DNA of 64,000 bases from an uncultured Vampirovibrio sp. (GTDB lineage: Bacteria; Cyanobacteriota; Vampirovibrionia; Gastranaerophilales; Gastranaerophilaceae): contig CAJTLW010000008.1 in NCBI GenBank assembly GCA_910577515.1, positions 31,364-95,363 on the forward strand. Direction: 5' to 3'. A program made the translations under genes and the position numbers. Shown in pieces: positions 35,299 through 44,543 of this stretch. The notes below the pieces were generated by a model that worked only from the letters and a program-made list of their open reading frames with translations, was not told where the DNA came from and did not search any database. Numbering within the stretch: the stretch's first letter is position 1; each line of letters opens with the position of its first letter.

Positions 35299-36671
35299 AA
35301 TTCGCCCCCAAGCGCCTTATACAAAGAAATTAAATCCGCAAATTTTTGAACTTTTGAATTTAAAGTTTTAGATTTTTCATATAAAAATTCACTGTCTTTA
35401 TCCAGATAATCAATAACCCCTTTAACCCCTTGATTAAGCGAATTTGAAACCCTTATAAAGTTATCCTCTTCAAAATTGAGATTATCCAGATTATTTCTGT
35501 AAGTCTCTTCATCCCGTTTTAAATCATAAAGGGCATCATTTACCTCTTTTAGTGCCTTTAAATCCGTATCAAGATACTCATTCAAGAGTCTTTCATATTC
35601 CTGTTTTTTGTATTTCAAATTAAAAATTCGTCTTCCGCCCGTTAAAATCTGTTCATTTGCGCCTGCAACAAGGTATGCAACCGCCCCTTTCCATAAAAAA
35701 TTGGGCGTCAAAGTAGAAAGCATCAATACTCCAAAAACATTGATATCGGGCAAAAATGCCTTCCTTGCAAGACGTATATCAATTTTTGCCTTATTTAAAT
35801 TAGCCTCTTTTTGAAGAATATCCGGCCTGCAAAATACAGCATCGCTTGAAATTTTATCAGGCACGGTTCCAGAATACTCAATGGTTTGTATATTGCTAAC
35901 CTCATAAAGTTCACCCGGTGCTTCTCCTATAAGGTAGGCCATATTTGATACAAATGCTTCCCTTTGTTTTTTATAATTATTCAAAACAATTTCTTCAAGG
36001 TTAACTTCTTTTTTTATTTTATTAAGCTCCATCCGGTTTGAAATCCCGTTATCAAAGCTTTTTTGCACTCTTCTTAATTTTTCTTTTTTATTGTTTAAAA
36101 TTTTATTTTGTATATTAATCTGTTCTTCTAAATTTGCAAGGTTAAAATAAACCCCTGCAATTTCTCCTGCAAGCGAAATTATTGCCCCCTTTTCTTCATA
36201 AATTGAAGCATTAATATCCTCGCGCTTCATCTCTATTTTATTTTTTCTTTTGCCAAATAAATCAATTTCCCATGTTGTCATAAAAGGAAGCGCAAAAGCA
36301 TTATCACGAAAACCCTGGTCAGGTATTGCAACATATGGAATTTTTATCCCCAAATAATTTGCCCCGACACTTAAAGTTGGAAATTCATGCGATACTTCCA
36401 TATTTTTTGCTTGATAAAGCGCATTAATTTTATTTCTTAAGCCTTTCAGGCTACAATTATTATTCACACCCAAAATAATATATTTTATTAAAAGCTCATC
36501 ATTAAATCTTTTAAAAAAATCTAAATTAACATAATTAAGTTTATTGTCCTCTTCCTTCAATTTTTCGGCACAGGAAGCGAAATTAACGGATGACAGACAC
36601 AATAGAAGAAAAATTGCCGTAAATTTTACAAGTCTTTTTCCTGCTTTATTTTCACCGCTCTTTATAACCAT
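35295..36671 (-). CDS. TolC-family outer-membrane efflux protein
   Basis: 458 residues, signal sequence near 14-35 (FTAIFLLLCLSSVNFASC, with an ASC that could be a lipobox, as in NodT-type channels). Two helical repeats of the OEP fold: PTLSVGANY and EIDLFGKRKNKIEMKREDIN in the first, FLPDINVFGVLMLSTLTPN and GANEQILTGGRRIFNLKYKK in the second, ending LISLYKALGGEL, the canonical OprM/TolC terminus. It is the first gene of a five-gene tripartite efflux operon and implies an outer membrane. Confidence 0.92.
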   Translation of the reverse strand: MVIKSGENKAGKRLVKFTAIFLLLCLSSVNFASCAEKLKEEDNKLNYVNLDFFKRFNDELLIKYIILGVNNNCSLKGLRNKINALYQAKNMEVSHEFPTLSVGANYLGIKIPYVAIPDQGFRDNAFALPFMTTWEIDLFGKRKNKIEMKREDINASIYEEKGAIISLAGEIAGVYFNLANLEEQINIQNKILNNKKEKLRRVQKSFDNGISNRMELNKIKKEVNLEEIVLNNYKKQREAFVSNMAYLIGEAPGELYEVSNIQTIEYSGTVPDKISSDAVFCRPDILQKEANLNKAKIDIRLARKAFLPDINVFGVLMLSTLTPNFLWKGAVAYLVAGANEQILTGGRRIFNLKYKKQEYERLLNEYLDTDLKALKEVNDALYDLKRDEETYRNNLDNLNFEEDNFIRVSNSLNQGVKGVIDYLDKDSEFLYEKSKTLNSKVQKFADLISLYKALGGEL

Positions 36672-36782
36672 TCTTTTTTATAATCATCCTTACAATCTAC
36701 AAAAAGATAATATATGCTATTATTAAAAATAGTTATTACCGAAAAGGACAATAATCAAAACGGTGAAAGGAGAGTTTTAAAA

Positions 36783-37940
36783 ATGAACAATTTTGAATTT
36801 CAAGCGCCGACAAAGCTTATTTTTGGGGCAGATACAATTGCAAAAGTAAAAGATGAAATTCCTTTGGATAAAAAAATCTTAATGACATACGGCGGCGGCT
36901 CAATCAGAAAAAACGGAGTTTATAAACAGGTGATGGAAGCGCTTAAAAATCATACTGTTTTAGAATTTGGCGGAATTGAACCTAATCCTAAATTTGAAAC
37001 TCTGATGAAAGCTGTTGAAATTGTAAAAAATGAAAATATTGATTTCCTTTTATCTGTTGGCGGAGGCTCAACACTTGACGGTACAAAATTTATTGCAGCA
37101 GCTGCAAAATATGAAGGCGACCCCTGGAATATCCTTTTAAACGGCGGGGCAGATATTAAAGATGCAATTCCTCTTGGCGATATTATAACCCTTCCTGCAA
37201 CCGGTTCAGAGATGAATAGCGGTGCTGTAATCTCAAGGATTTCAACACAGGAAAAATTTGCATTCCACTCAAATTTCGTTTACCCGAAATTTTCAATCAT
37301 TGACCCGAAAACTACCTATTCACTTCCTGAAAAACAAACCGTAAACGGCATTGTAGATACTTTTGTACATACTATGGAACAGTATGCAACCTACGATGTT
37401 AATACTCCGCTTCAGGATGAATGGATGCTTGGGCTTATTAAAACTCTTATGAAAGAAGCAAAAAAGGTACTTCAAAACCCGACCGATTACGAAGCAAGAG
37501 CAAACATTTTCTGGTGTGCAACCTGCGGGCTTAATTATTGGATGTCTTTAGGATGCATTCAGGATTGGTCAACACATATGATAGGTCATGAATTAACTGC
37601 TCTTTACGGTATAGACCATGGAGAATCACTCGCTGTTGTGCTTCCAAGGGTTTGGAAAAATAAGAAAAATGATAAAATGAGAAAGCTTGCAAAAATGGCG
37701 GTTGAAGTATATGGCGCCAATGAATTTTTGCCAAAAAATATTTTGGCCGATATTACAATCAAAAAGACTCAAAAATTCTTTGAATCAATAGGAAGAAGAA
37801 CAAAACTTTCAGATTATAGCATTGATAAATCTGATGCTGCAACAAAAATCAGCCAAAGATTTAAAGAAAGAGCAATTAACCTTGGAGAAAAAGGAAATAT
37901 TACCCCTGAAGATGTTTATGAAATTTTAATGAATTGTTAA
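36783..37940 (+). CDS. yqhD: Iron-containing alcohol dehydrogenase, YqhD-like
   Basis: 385 residues from ATG 36783 behind AAGGAGAG; the upstream in-frame extension is not protein-like. Very similar in pattern to E. coli YqhD, an NADPH-dependent aldehyde reductase: FEFQAPTKLIFGADTI, TYGGGSIRKNGVY, VLEFGGIEPNP, LSVGGGSTLDGTKFIAAAA (in two parts), LPATGSEMNSGAVIS, and metal ligands in DTFVHTMEQY, HMIGHELTALYGIDHGESL. It likely detoxifies short aldehydes or serves fermentation. The YgiW-like gene follows at 16 nt. Confidence 0.93.
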   Translation: MNNFEFQAPTKLIFGADTIAKVKDEIPLDKKILMTYGGGSIRKNGVYKQVMEALKNHTVLEFGGIEPNPKFETLMKAVEIVKNENIDFLLSVGGGSTLDGTKFIAAAAKYEGDPWNILLNGGADIKDAIPLGDIITLPATGSEMNSGAVISRISTQEKFAFHSNFVYPKFSIIDPKTTYSLPEKQTVNGIVDTFVHTMEQYATYDVNTPLQDEWMLGLIKTLMKEAKKVLQNPTDYEARANIFWCATCGLNYWMSLGCIQDWSTHMIGHELTALYGIDHGESLAVVLPRVWKNKKNDKMRKLAKMAVEVYGANEFLPKNILADITIKKTQKFFESIGRRTKLSDYSIDKSDAATKISQRFKERAINLGEKGNITPEDVYEILMNC

Positions 37941-37956
37941 AAAAGGAGGAATAATA

Positions 37957-38373
37957 ATGAAAAAATTTACAGCTTCAATTACTGCACTGACAGCCGTATT
38001 CGCTATTTTGCTTTCTGCTCAGGCAGTTTTTGCCCACCACGATGCACCAGAAATTAGAGAGCATCATTACGGCTTTGATTATATACCGCAAAAAGGCGGT
38101 TATACCGGTGATACCGATATTACAAGTGTTTTAGAAGCAAAGAAACTTGGCGGCAGCGTATATGTAAGGTTAAAGGGAAAAATTGCATCAAAACTAGGAA
38201 AAGAAACCTATCTTTTCAAAGACAACACAGGCACTGTTAAAATTGAAATAGACGATGATGATTGGAATGGTGTAAAAGCAGGCCCTAAGGATACCGTTAT
38301 TATTGAAGGAGAAATGGAAAGAGAACAGGGCGGCGTATTTGTTGAAGTTGAAAAAATAGAACTTGCAAATTAA
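37957..38373 (+). CDS. YgiW/YdeI-family periplasmic OB-fold protein
   Basis: 138 residues with signal peptide (ITALTAVFAILLSAQAVFA). The mature part is the BOF/OB fold: KKLGGSVYVRLKGKIASKLG, ETYLFKDNTGTVKIEIDDDDW (in part) and VIIEGEMEREQGGVFVEVEKI. YgiW/YdeI proteins are linked to stress tolerance. The His-rich mature N-terminus (HHDAPEIREHHYG) might bind metal. It is co-transcribed with yqhD, consistent with a stress/detoxification unit. A terminator follows. Confidence 0.88.
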   Translation: MKKFTASITALTAVFAILLSAQAVFAHHDAPEIREHHYGFDYIPQKGGYTGDTDITSVLEAKKLGGSVYVRLKGKIASKLGKETYLFKDNTGTVKIEIDDDDWNGVKAGPKDTVIIEGEMEREQGGVFVEVEKIELAN

Positions 38374-38413
38374 CCTGCCATTAAAGATATCTCTTTAAAA
38401 AAACAAAAAACTT

Positions 38414-38439
38414 AAAAGCCCTTTAGGATAAGGGCTTTT
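38414..38439. terminator. Bidirectional terminator
   Basis: AAAAGCCCTT/AAGGGCTTTT with a 6-nt loop. It sits at the convergent ends of the YgiW-like gene and the 38440 peptidase, whose stop it abuts. Confidence 0.75.
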
Positions 38440-39114
38440 TTAATATTCATTTTCCAAATATTCAAACACTGTTTTAAATTTTGGATAAAGTTCTTCTATG
38501 GCTTCATTTTCATCCATCTCAATCGTAATAGTTGGAATATCCCGCTCTACGCCTGCATAAGTTCCAAAACTCCCGGGGCATGGGTATCCTATGTCTTTCT
38601 GCACAGGGTATTTTGTAAATTCTGATATTTTTTGCGCCAATTTCAATGCCGCGCCACCCCTGTCTCCGTCATAATTTACAATTTTATATGGAGAATGCAG
38701 TGTTATTATTGCATCAAAAGAAATTTTATCCATTAACGACACGATAAACTGTGTTTCAATTTCACTGTTTGCAGCTCTCCCGCCATAATAATCGGCAGCA
38801 TTTTCCCCTGCAGCAGATGTATCTTCACCCCAATTTTTAGTAGGGAAATTTCTGTTTAAATCCACACCGTTTGGGTTTGTACGGGTTTTTGCAAAATTCA
38901 GCCTTGGAATATAATATAAATTATTTTTACCAGTATAACCCTCACAGTCAGAGGCTTTTAGACAGCCGGCACCATGCTTTTTCCCATAACCTTCCAAATA
39001 TTTACTAATTAAAGTCTCGCCCTGTTCTTCATCTCCATGAAAAACACCGATAACAAGAATGTTTTTCGCTATTTTGTTACCGGTGTTTAATTTTTTTATT
39101 AAATTTATTTGCAT
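38440..39114 (-). CDS. M14 zinc carboxypeptidase, MpaA-like
   Basis: 224 residues. Zinc ligands His26 and Glu29 in VFHGDEEQGE, substrate-binding NPNGVDLNRNFPTKNW, zinc His in ITLHSPYK and catalytic Glu in TITIEMDENEA. The RNFPTKNW form and small size match MpaA (murein tripeptide amidase), which trims diaminopimelate from recycled peptidoglycan peptide. No signal peptide, so cytoplasmic. It starts 9 nt after rpaB without a Shine-Dalgarno and is probably translationally coupled. Confidence 0.82.
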   Translation of the reverse strand: MQINLIKKLNTGNKIAKNILVIGVFHGDEEQGETLISKYLEGYGKKHGAGCLKASDCEGYTGKNNLYYIPRLNFAKTRTNPNGVDLNRNFPTKNWGEDTSAAGENAADYYGGRAANSEIETQFIVSLMDKISFDAIITLHSPYKIVNYDGDRGGAALKLAQKISEFTKYPVQKDIGYPCPGSFGTYAGVERDIPTITIEMDENEAIEELYPKFKTVFEYLENEY

Positions 39115-39123
39115 ATCGCGTTT

Positions 39124-39870
39124 TTAGTTTATCCTCTGAAACATATACCCGATACCCCTTGCAGTCAAAATCAATTCAGGGTTTGCAGGGTCCGCTTCAA
39201 GTTTTGAACGTAATCTTGAAATATGAACATCCACAACTCTTGTATCAATTCTATGATCTGGCGGATAAGCCCATACATGCTGCAAAATTTCATTTCTGGA
39301 ATATGCTTGCCCTGAATTATTAACCAATAATTCCAAAAGCGAAAATTCCATGCCTGTTAGTCTTATTCTTTCATTTTTCCTGTAAACTTGACGTCTTGCA
39401 GTATCAATTTTAATACTTCCTGTTGTTATAACATTTTTAGCAGTTTTACCTGAAGGAACTGAAATTTCTTTTGTTGTTGTACGTCTTAATACAGCTTTTA
39501 CCCTTGCTTCAAGTTCTTTTGGGCTGAAGGGTTTTATAACATAATCATCAGCGCCTAATTCTAAACCTGTAATTCTTTCTGATACATCGCCAAGAGCTGT
39601 CAAGATAATGATTGGAACATCAGATGTTCTTCTTATTTCTCTTGTAACGCCATAACCATCCATTTTAGGCATCATGACATCTAAAATTACCAAATCCGGC
39701 ATAGTTTTATTATAAACTTCAACTGCTTCTTCGCCATCTTCAGCCGTTACAACGTCATAGCCAACCATTTTAAGACGGGTTTCCAAAATTCTTCTGATAC
39801 TGGCTTCATCATCTGCCACAAGAATTTTTTGTTTCACTTCACCCGTTTCATTGTTTAAGTCATCAGTCAT
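39124..39870 (-). CDS. rpaB: RpaB/Ycf27-type OmpR-family response regulator
   Basis: 248 residues. Receiver: acidic ADDE at 19-22, phosphoacceptor Asp64 (VILDVMMPKMDGYG), Thr91 and Lys113 (VIKPFSPKELEARV). C-terminal winged helix: IRLTGMEFSLLELLVNNSGQ, RVVDVHISRLRSKLE and ILTARGIGYMFQRI. DEASIRRILETRL and the DNA-binding region read almost as cyanobacterial RpaB (Ycf27), an essential regulator of light and stress response. The regulon here must be non-photosynthetic. No NblS-like kinase is in the window. Confidence 0.88.
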   Translation of the reverse strand: MTDDLNNETGEVKQKILVADDEASIRRILETRLKMVGYDVVTAEDGEEAVEVYNKTMPDLVILDVMMPKMDGYGVTREIRRTSDVPIIILTALGDVSERITGLELGADDYVIKPFSPKELEARVKAVLRRTTTKEISVPSGKTAKNVITTGSIKIDTARRQVYRKNERIRLTGMEFSLLELLVNNSGQAYSRNEILQHVWAYPPDHRIDTRVVDVHISRLRSKLEADPANPELILTARGIGYMFQRIN

Positions 39871-40063
39871 TTCTTAAAAAAATCCTATCTTCCCTTTTGT
39901 TATCCTAAATGTTCCATTACGAAATATTTATTTTTATAAACATATATTAACACATATTAAGTTTTTTTGAAAACAAAATTTAATGTTTATAAATAAATCT
40001 TAAAAGAAAATTAAGCCAAAATCAATACCGTATTTAAAAATTCTTTTAAAACGCCATTAAAAT

Positions 40064-40100
40064 TATAAAAACAAAAATAAAGCCAATCAATTTGATTGGC
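40064..40100 (-). terminator. Terminator of the 40148 gene
   Basis: 9-bp perfect stem GCCAATCAA/TTGATTGGC (40082-40100), then a T-rich run on the minus strand down to 40064. Confidence 0.75.
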
Positions 40101-40147
40101 GATAAGGTTATAAGTTTTAATTGATTAGGAGTTAAAACCTTTTTTAT

Positions 40148-40699
40148 TTATGCAAATTTGATTGCATCTGCTTGGATGTTTTTATCCATTCTTTGAGAAA
40201 CACTTTCATATTCAGCTTCAGCCGCCTTTAATTGAGCCTCTAATCTTGCTTGTTCTGTCTGAAGAGCTTTTTCTTCCTCATTCAGCTGTGCTGAAACCTC
40301 TTTTGCGTATTCTTCCAATTCTTGTTTATAAATTTCATTAAATAATAAATATGCTTGTTCTGAATTTGCATAAGTTGCATCTATTGAATTTTGCGCATAA
40401 TTATATTGACCGCCAGTTTGGCCTTGAAGCATTTGCATTTGCTGAATATAAGCATCTGTTTTAATTTGCGCTGATTGATAGGCAATTCCTGATGAATTTG
40501 CCATAAATTCCATTTGTGTACCAAAGAGAGATGAAGGACAGGTAGCAGCTTCGTTATAGGTGATAACCCCATCGGCAACGTTATTTGCGTAATTTTGCAA
40601 ATCCATTATCCTTTGGGATATTTGCTGTAATTTCATCTCAAAGTTGCTCATTCTTTGCTTCAGCGCAACTTTCCTTAATGATAACATTACCCAAGACAT
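40148..40699 (-). CDS. Hypothetical helical protein
   Basis: 183 residues, not recognised. The N-terminal part (SNFEMKLQQISQRIMDLQNY) and C-terminal 80 residues (EYAKEVSAQLNEEEKALQTE and on) are long amphipathic helices; the centre is Gln/Tyr/Asn-rich (QQMQMLQGQTGGQYNYAQNS). There is no signal peptide or TM segment. The shape resembles small secreted or filament-associated helical proteins, but no family can be named. Start with an excellent AGGAGG. Single gene with its own terminator and a 281-bp upstream gap in which I see no other gene. Confidence 0.65.
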   Translation of the reverse strand: MSWVMLSLRKVALKQRMSNFEMKLQQISQRIMDLQNYANNVADGVITYNEAATCPSSLFGTQMEFMANSSGIAYQSAQIKTDAYIQQMQMLQGQTGGQYNYAQNSIDATYANSEQAYLLFNEIYKQELEEYAKEVSAQLNEEEKALQTEQARLEAQLKAAEAEYESVSQRMDKNIQADAIKFA

Positions 40700-40981
40700 C
40701 GTATGCCTCCTAACCTACATCTTCCTTCATTTGCTTAAACCTAAAATTTTAGATTTGCCATCTTTGGCTTTTTCTTTTCCTAACCTTAAATTTTAAATTT
40801 AAACCAACCTTACACTATAATAAAAAAAATCCCCTTCAAAAAATTGCCTTTCTTTTTCCCTTTTTTATACATGCTGTTACATTTCTTAACAAAGGCAAAA
40901 CCCATGGGGTACATGGAGTTGAGGCATAATAGGCCTTTAGCCAAACAAATATTGTATTGGAAAAAAATTCCGTTTTAGCGC

Positions 40982-41725
40982 TTAATACTTCGCCTTAACC
41001 CTGTCTTTATGCGCAAAAGTTTCAATATCATCATTTAATTTCAATAAAGGTATATCGCAATCATACTTTTTCTTCAGCGCTAAAGATATCAAATAATCAC
41101 ACAATTCAGGATTTTTAGGCAGCAAAGGCCCATGCAGATAAGTGCCAAATACGTTTCTGTTCCTTGCCCCTTCGCTTTTATCCTTACCATTGTTGCCATT
41201 ACCGATTTTTACCTTTAAGAAAGGCTCAGCCCCTCCATTTAAAAATGTAAGCCCTGAATGGTTTTCAAACCCTACAACAGTTTTTTTCTTCAAAAATTTG
41301 GCAGTTGCCGTAACATTTCCTATAAACCTTGTTTCGCCAGCTGTTGTATAAACATCCAAAAGCCCGATACCGCTTAATTTATCCCCCTGAAAAGGCTGGT
41401 AATAATGCCCAAAAAGCTGATACCCACCGCAAATTGCAAGAAAAACCGCATTATTATCAAGCGCTGCCTTAAAAATTGCATCCTTGTTCTTTTGCAGTTC
41501 CATTGAGGCCATAATCTGCTGCTGGTCCTGGCCTCCGCCTATAAAATAAATATCATGTTTTTTATAGTTGACCCTCTCGCCCGCCTTCACTTCGACAACT
41601 TCAACCTCAATATCGCGCCATTCAAGCCTGTTTTTAAGCGCAAGAATATTCCCCATATCCCCGTAAATATTCAATAAATCAGGGTACATGTGGCAAATTG
41701 AAATTTTTAATTCGGAATTTAGCAA
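40982..41725 (-). CDS. gatD: GatD-like lipid II isoglutaminyl synthase glutaminase subunit
   Basis: 247 residues, class I glutamine amidotransferase of the CobB/CobQ-like group. KISICHMYPDLLNIYGDMGN is the GatD N-terminus, Cys99 in FLAICGGYQLFGHYY is the nucleophile and the His lies in GTYLHGPLLPKNP. GatD supplies ammonia to MurT to amidate D-Glu in lipid II. No MurT gene is adjacent, unlike the usual murT-gatD pair. Start is TTG 41725 with GAGG ten bases upstream; 34 nt from proS. Confidence 0.82.
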   Translation of the reverse strand: MLNSELKISICHMYPDLLNIYGDMGNILALKNRLEWRDIEVEVVEVKAGERVNYKKHDIYFIGGGQDQQQIMASMELQKNKDAIFKAALDNNAVFLAICGGYQLFGHYYQPFQGDKLSGIGLLDVYTTAGETRFIGNVTATAKFLKKKTVVGFENHSGLTFLNGGAEPFLKVKIGNGNNGKDKSEGARNRNVFGTYLHGPLLPKNPELCDYLISLALKKKYDCDIPLLKLNDDIETFAHKDRVKAKY

Positions 41726-41759
41726 TTTTTTAAAACCTCACTTTATGCTGAATTTCGGG

Positions 41760-43511
41760 TTATTTTAAAGCATCAACTTTTTCTGTAATAAGTTTTACAG
41801 CTTCATCAGGCGTTAATTTTAAAACATCCTTTTCATCTCTGCGTTTAAACTCTACAAGCCCCTCAGAGATTGTTTTTCCAACTGTTATTCTAAACGGATA
41901 CCCGATTAAATCAGCATCCTTAAATTTAACACCGGCTCTGTCGTTTCTGTCATCCAAAACAACCTCTACACCTGCTTTTTGAAGCCTTTCATAAATTTCT
42001 TCGGCAAGTTTTACCTGCTCTTCATCATTAGTATTTACAGGCACAACAACCACATGATAAGGCGCAATTTCAAGCGGCCAAATAATTCCAAACTCATCAT
42101 GGTATCTTTCAACCGCAGCAGCAGCCGTTCTTGAAATACCTATGCCGTAGCAGCCCATAATATAGGGGTGTGTCTTGCCGTTTTCATCAGTATATACTGC
42201 ATTCATGGGTTTTGAATATTTTGTCCCGAGTTTAAAAATATTCCCGACCTCAATCCCTCTTGTAATTTTCAGCGGCGCAGAACAATCAGGGCAGCCTTCT
42301 CCGGCTTTTACAAGCGCAACATCATAAAATTTCACATCTTTAACATCTTTTGATGTTATATCAGAAAAATTATACCCGACAACATGCTTGTGTGCTTCAT
42401 TTGCACCGATTACAAAATTTTTCATACCTTTTGTTGAATTATCAAATAAAATTGCAACATTTTTATCTGCAGCGCCTAAAAAGCTCAAAAATCCAGGTTC
42501 TGCACCCAAGGCCTCGACAACCTCGCTATCAACAGCTTTACGCACCTCAAGCGCTCCAACGGCATTTGATAATTTGGTTTCTTCAACCTCTTTATCTCCC
42601 CTTATCATAACAAGCACAGGCTTATCCGGGGTGTTTTCATCCGCAAAGCTTGCAATATATAAAACCGCTTTTAAAATACAATTTTCATCAATATTAAAGA
42701 ATTTGCTTAAATCTTCTATTGTCTTAACATTTGGTGTGTCAACTGTTTTAAGCTCACTAAACCCGCCATCTGTTTCATTTTCAGCTAATTTTGATATAGC
42801 ATGGTTTGAATTTGCACTGTAACCGCATTTTTCGCAATAAAATACGTCATCTTCACCCACGCTTGTATCCACTAAAACCATAAATTCATGACTTACAGAC
42901 CCGCCTATGGCTCCTGAATCTGATTGCACCATACGGGTTTCAAGCCCGCAGCGGTTAAAAATTTTCTTATAAGCTTCTGCCATATTTTGATATTCTTCAT
43001 CCAGAGATTCTTCAGAAGTGTGAAAGCTGTATGCATCCTTCATTATAAACTCTCTACCTCTTAAAAGTCCAAATCTGGGGCGGATTTCATCCCTAAATTT
43101 AAGCTGAATGTGATATAAATTAACAGGAAGCTGTTTATAAGAAGCTAAAATCCCATCTGCAACTGAGGTTACAACCTCTTCATGGGTTGGCGCCAAACAC
43201 ATTTCATTATCGTGTCTGTCTTTCATTCTCATTAATTCTTTGCCATAAACTTGCCATCTGCCTGATTTTTTCCATAATTCAGCAGGCTGCACAAAGGGCA
43301 TCAAAAGCTCTTGCGCCCCTGCGGCATTCATTTCTTCTCTTGTAATTTTAGAAACTTTATCCAAAACCCGCTTCATTAAAGGAAGATAACTATACACACC
43401 ATTTGTTAATTTTTTAATAAAACCTGCCCTTACAAGCAATTTGTGGCTCATGGCCTCGGCATCATTTGGAAACTCTCTCAGTGTCTGTATAAAAAGTTTT
43501 GAAGCTCTCAT
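41760..43511 (-). CDS. proS: Prolyl-tRNA synthetase
   Basis: 583 residues, bacterial-type ProRS. N-terminal MRASKLFIQTLREFPNDAEA, class II motif 2 region PRFGLLRGREFIMKDAYSFH, an INS editing domain between about 220 and 400 (VMIRGDKEVEETKLSNAVGA), CYGIGISRTAAAAVERYHDE (motif 3 side) and an anticodon-binding C-terminus (LDDRNDRAGVKFKDADLIGY). Start ATG behind GAGG. The gene and gatD form a two-gene operon transcribed away from the nuo cluster. Confidence 0.97.
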   Translation of the reverse strand: MRASKLFIQTLREFPNDAEAMSHKLLVRAGFIKKLTNGVYSYLPLMKRVLDKVSKITREEMNAAGAQELLMPFVQPAELWKKSGRWQVYGKELMRMKDRHDNEMCLAPTHEEVVTSVADGILASYKQLPVNLYHIQLKFRDEIRPRFGLLRGREFIMKDAYSFHTSEESLDEEYQNMAEAYKKIFNRCGLETRMVQSDSGAIGGSVSHEFMVLVDTSVGEDDVFYCEKCGYSANSNHAISKLAENETDGGFSELKTVDTPNVKTIEDLSKFFNIDENCILKAVLYIASFADENTPDKPVLVMIRGDKEVEETKLSNAVGALEVRKAVDSEVVEALGAEPGFLSFLGAADKNVAILFDNSTKGMKNFVIGANEAHKHVVGYNFSDITSKDVKDVKFYDVALVKAGEGCPDCSAPLKITRGIEVGNIFKLGTKYSKPMNAVYTDENGKTHPYIMGCYGIGISRTAAAAVERYHDEFGIIWPLEIAPYHVVVVPVNTNDEEQVKLAEEIYERLQKAGVEVVLDDRNDRAGVKFKDADLIGYPFRITVGKTISEGLVEFKRRDEKDVLKLTPDEAVKLITEKVDALK

Positions 43512-43600
43512 AAAATCCTCATAATTTCATAATTGAATTTGTGGTCAAAATCTAAACTATAAAAAAATTATAGCACTCTTTAAATAATATTAATATTTAA

Positions 43601-43629
43601 TTTACAAAATTTGAAATAATTGCTATAAA
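43601..43629 (+). promoter_or_regulatory. Promoter of the nuo operon, leaderless
   Basis: TTTACA (43601-43606), 17-base spacer, TATAAA (43624-43629). The nuoA ATG begins seven bases after the box ends, at the expected transcription start, and no ribosome site is present. Confidence 0.55.
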
Positions 43630-43635
43630 TTGTAT

Positions 43636-43983
43636 ATGGAGTTTTTTATAATTTTATTTTTTTCAATAATTACAGGGCTTTTTATTTATCTTCTAGGCTT
43701 TATTTTAAGATATAAAACCAAAAAAACAGCTGAAAACCCTGGCTATGAAAGTAATTTAGCTGCTACTTGCAATGATAATATAAAATATAAGGCAGATTTT
43801 TTAAACTACATTATTTGTTTTTTGATATTTGAAGTTTCTTGCATTATGATATTCCCCTTTGCTTGCATAAGAGGGATTTTGGATATTTTTTACTGTACAG
43901 AAATTATGATTTTTATTCTAATTTTAATTATTATCTTATTTTTTAGTATAAAATCGGGTCTTTTAAACACCACGGAAGAATAA
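43636..43983 (+). CDS. nuoA: Complex I subunit A
   Basis: 115 residues with three TM helices. The quinone-cavity loop reads NPGYESNLAATCNDNIKYKA, where YECG is normal; here the cysteine is replaced by Ser. TM2 is IICFLIFEVSCIMIFPFACI, corresponding to the family FDVE...YPWA. NuoA helps shape the ubiquinone cavity between NuoD and NuoH. ATG 43636 is preferred as the start of a leaderless mRNA; TTG 43630 is in frame. First gene of a nine-gene operon. Confidence 0.88.
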   Translation: MEFFIILFFSIITGLFIYLLGFILRYKTKKTAENPGYESNLAATCNDNIKYKADFLNYIICFLIFEVSCIMIFPFACIRGILDIFYCTEIMIFILILIIILFFSIKSGLLNTTEE

Positions 43984-43997
43984 TTTTAAGAGGATTG

Positions 43998-44543
43998 ATG
44001 AACGTTATAATCAGCACTATAGACCGTATTTTAAATTTTGGAAAAGCAAACAGCCTTCAAGGCCTGCTTTTTGGTTCGTCTTGTTGCTCTGTTGAGCTGT
44101 CTCAGAGGGCTTTTAGCGATTATGATTTTTCATCATACGGATTAGAAATTTCTAATGTTTCACCAAAAGAAGCAGATTTATTGATTTGTACCGGTGTAAT
44201 CACCGCTAAAATGGCGCCAAAACTACAAAAAATCTATCAACAAATGCCAGAACCCAAGTATATTATAGCATTCGGCTCTTGTGCTGTATCGGGCGGCTCT
44301 TTTTATAATTCATACAATGTAATCCAAGGTATCGACAAGGTTTTACCCGTTGATATATACCTGCCAGGCTGTCCCCCAAAGCCTGAAGAGCTGATTAAAG
44401 CAGTTGCAAAATTGAAAAAAGGCATACATGATAGCAGTTTTTTAAACAGGAAAGAAGAGCTAAAAAGGCACAATTGCATCATTACAGATAGTTTAAAAGA
44501 CGCAAACAACTTGCAGGCAGATGATTTTGAGGTGAACAAATAA
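43998..44543 (+). CDS. nuoB: Complex I subunit B (N2 iron-sulfur cluster)
   Basis: 181 residues. All four ligands of cluster N2 are present: adjacent cysteines in GSSCCSVEL, one in AFGSCAVSGG and one in PGCPPKPEEL. The helix between them (VDIYLPGCPPKPEELIKAVA) is canonical. An extended charged C-terminus follows. ATG 43998 after GAGG; TTG three bases earlier is less likely. It would pass electrons to quinone, but the usual donor NuoI is missing from this operon. Confidence 0.93.
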   Translation: MNVIISTIDRILNFGKANSLQGLLFGSSCCSVELSQRAFSDYDFSSYGLEISNVSPKEADLLICTGVITAKMAPKLQKIYQQMPEPKYIIAFGSCAVSGGSFYNSYNVIQGIDKVLPVDIYLPGCPPKPEELIKAVAKLKKGIHDSSFLNRKEELKRHNCIITDSLKDANNLQADDFEVNK

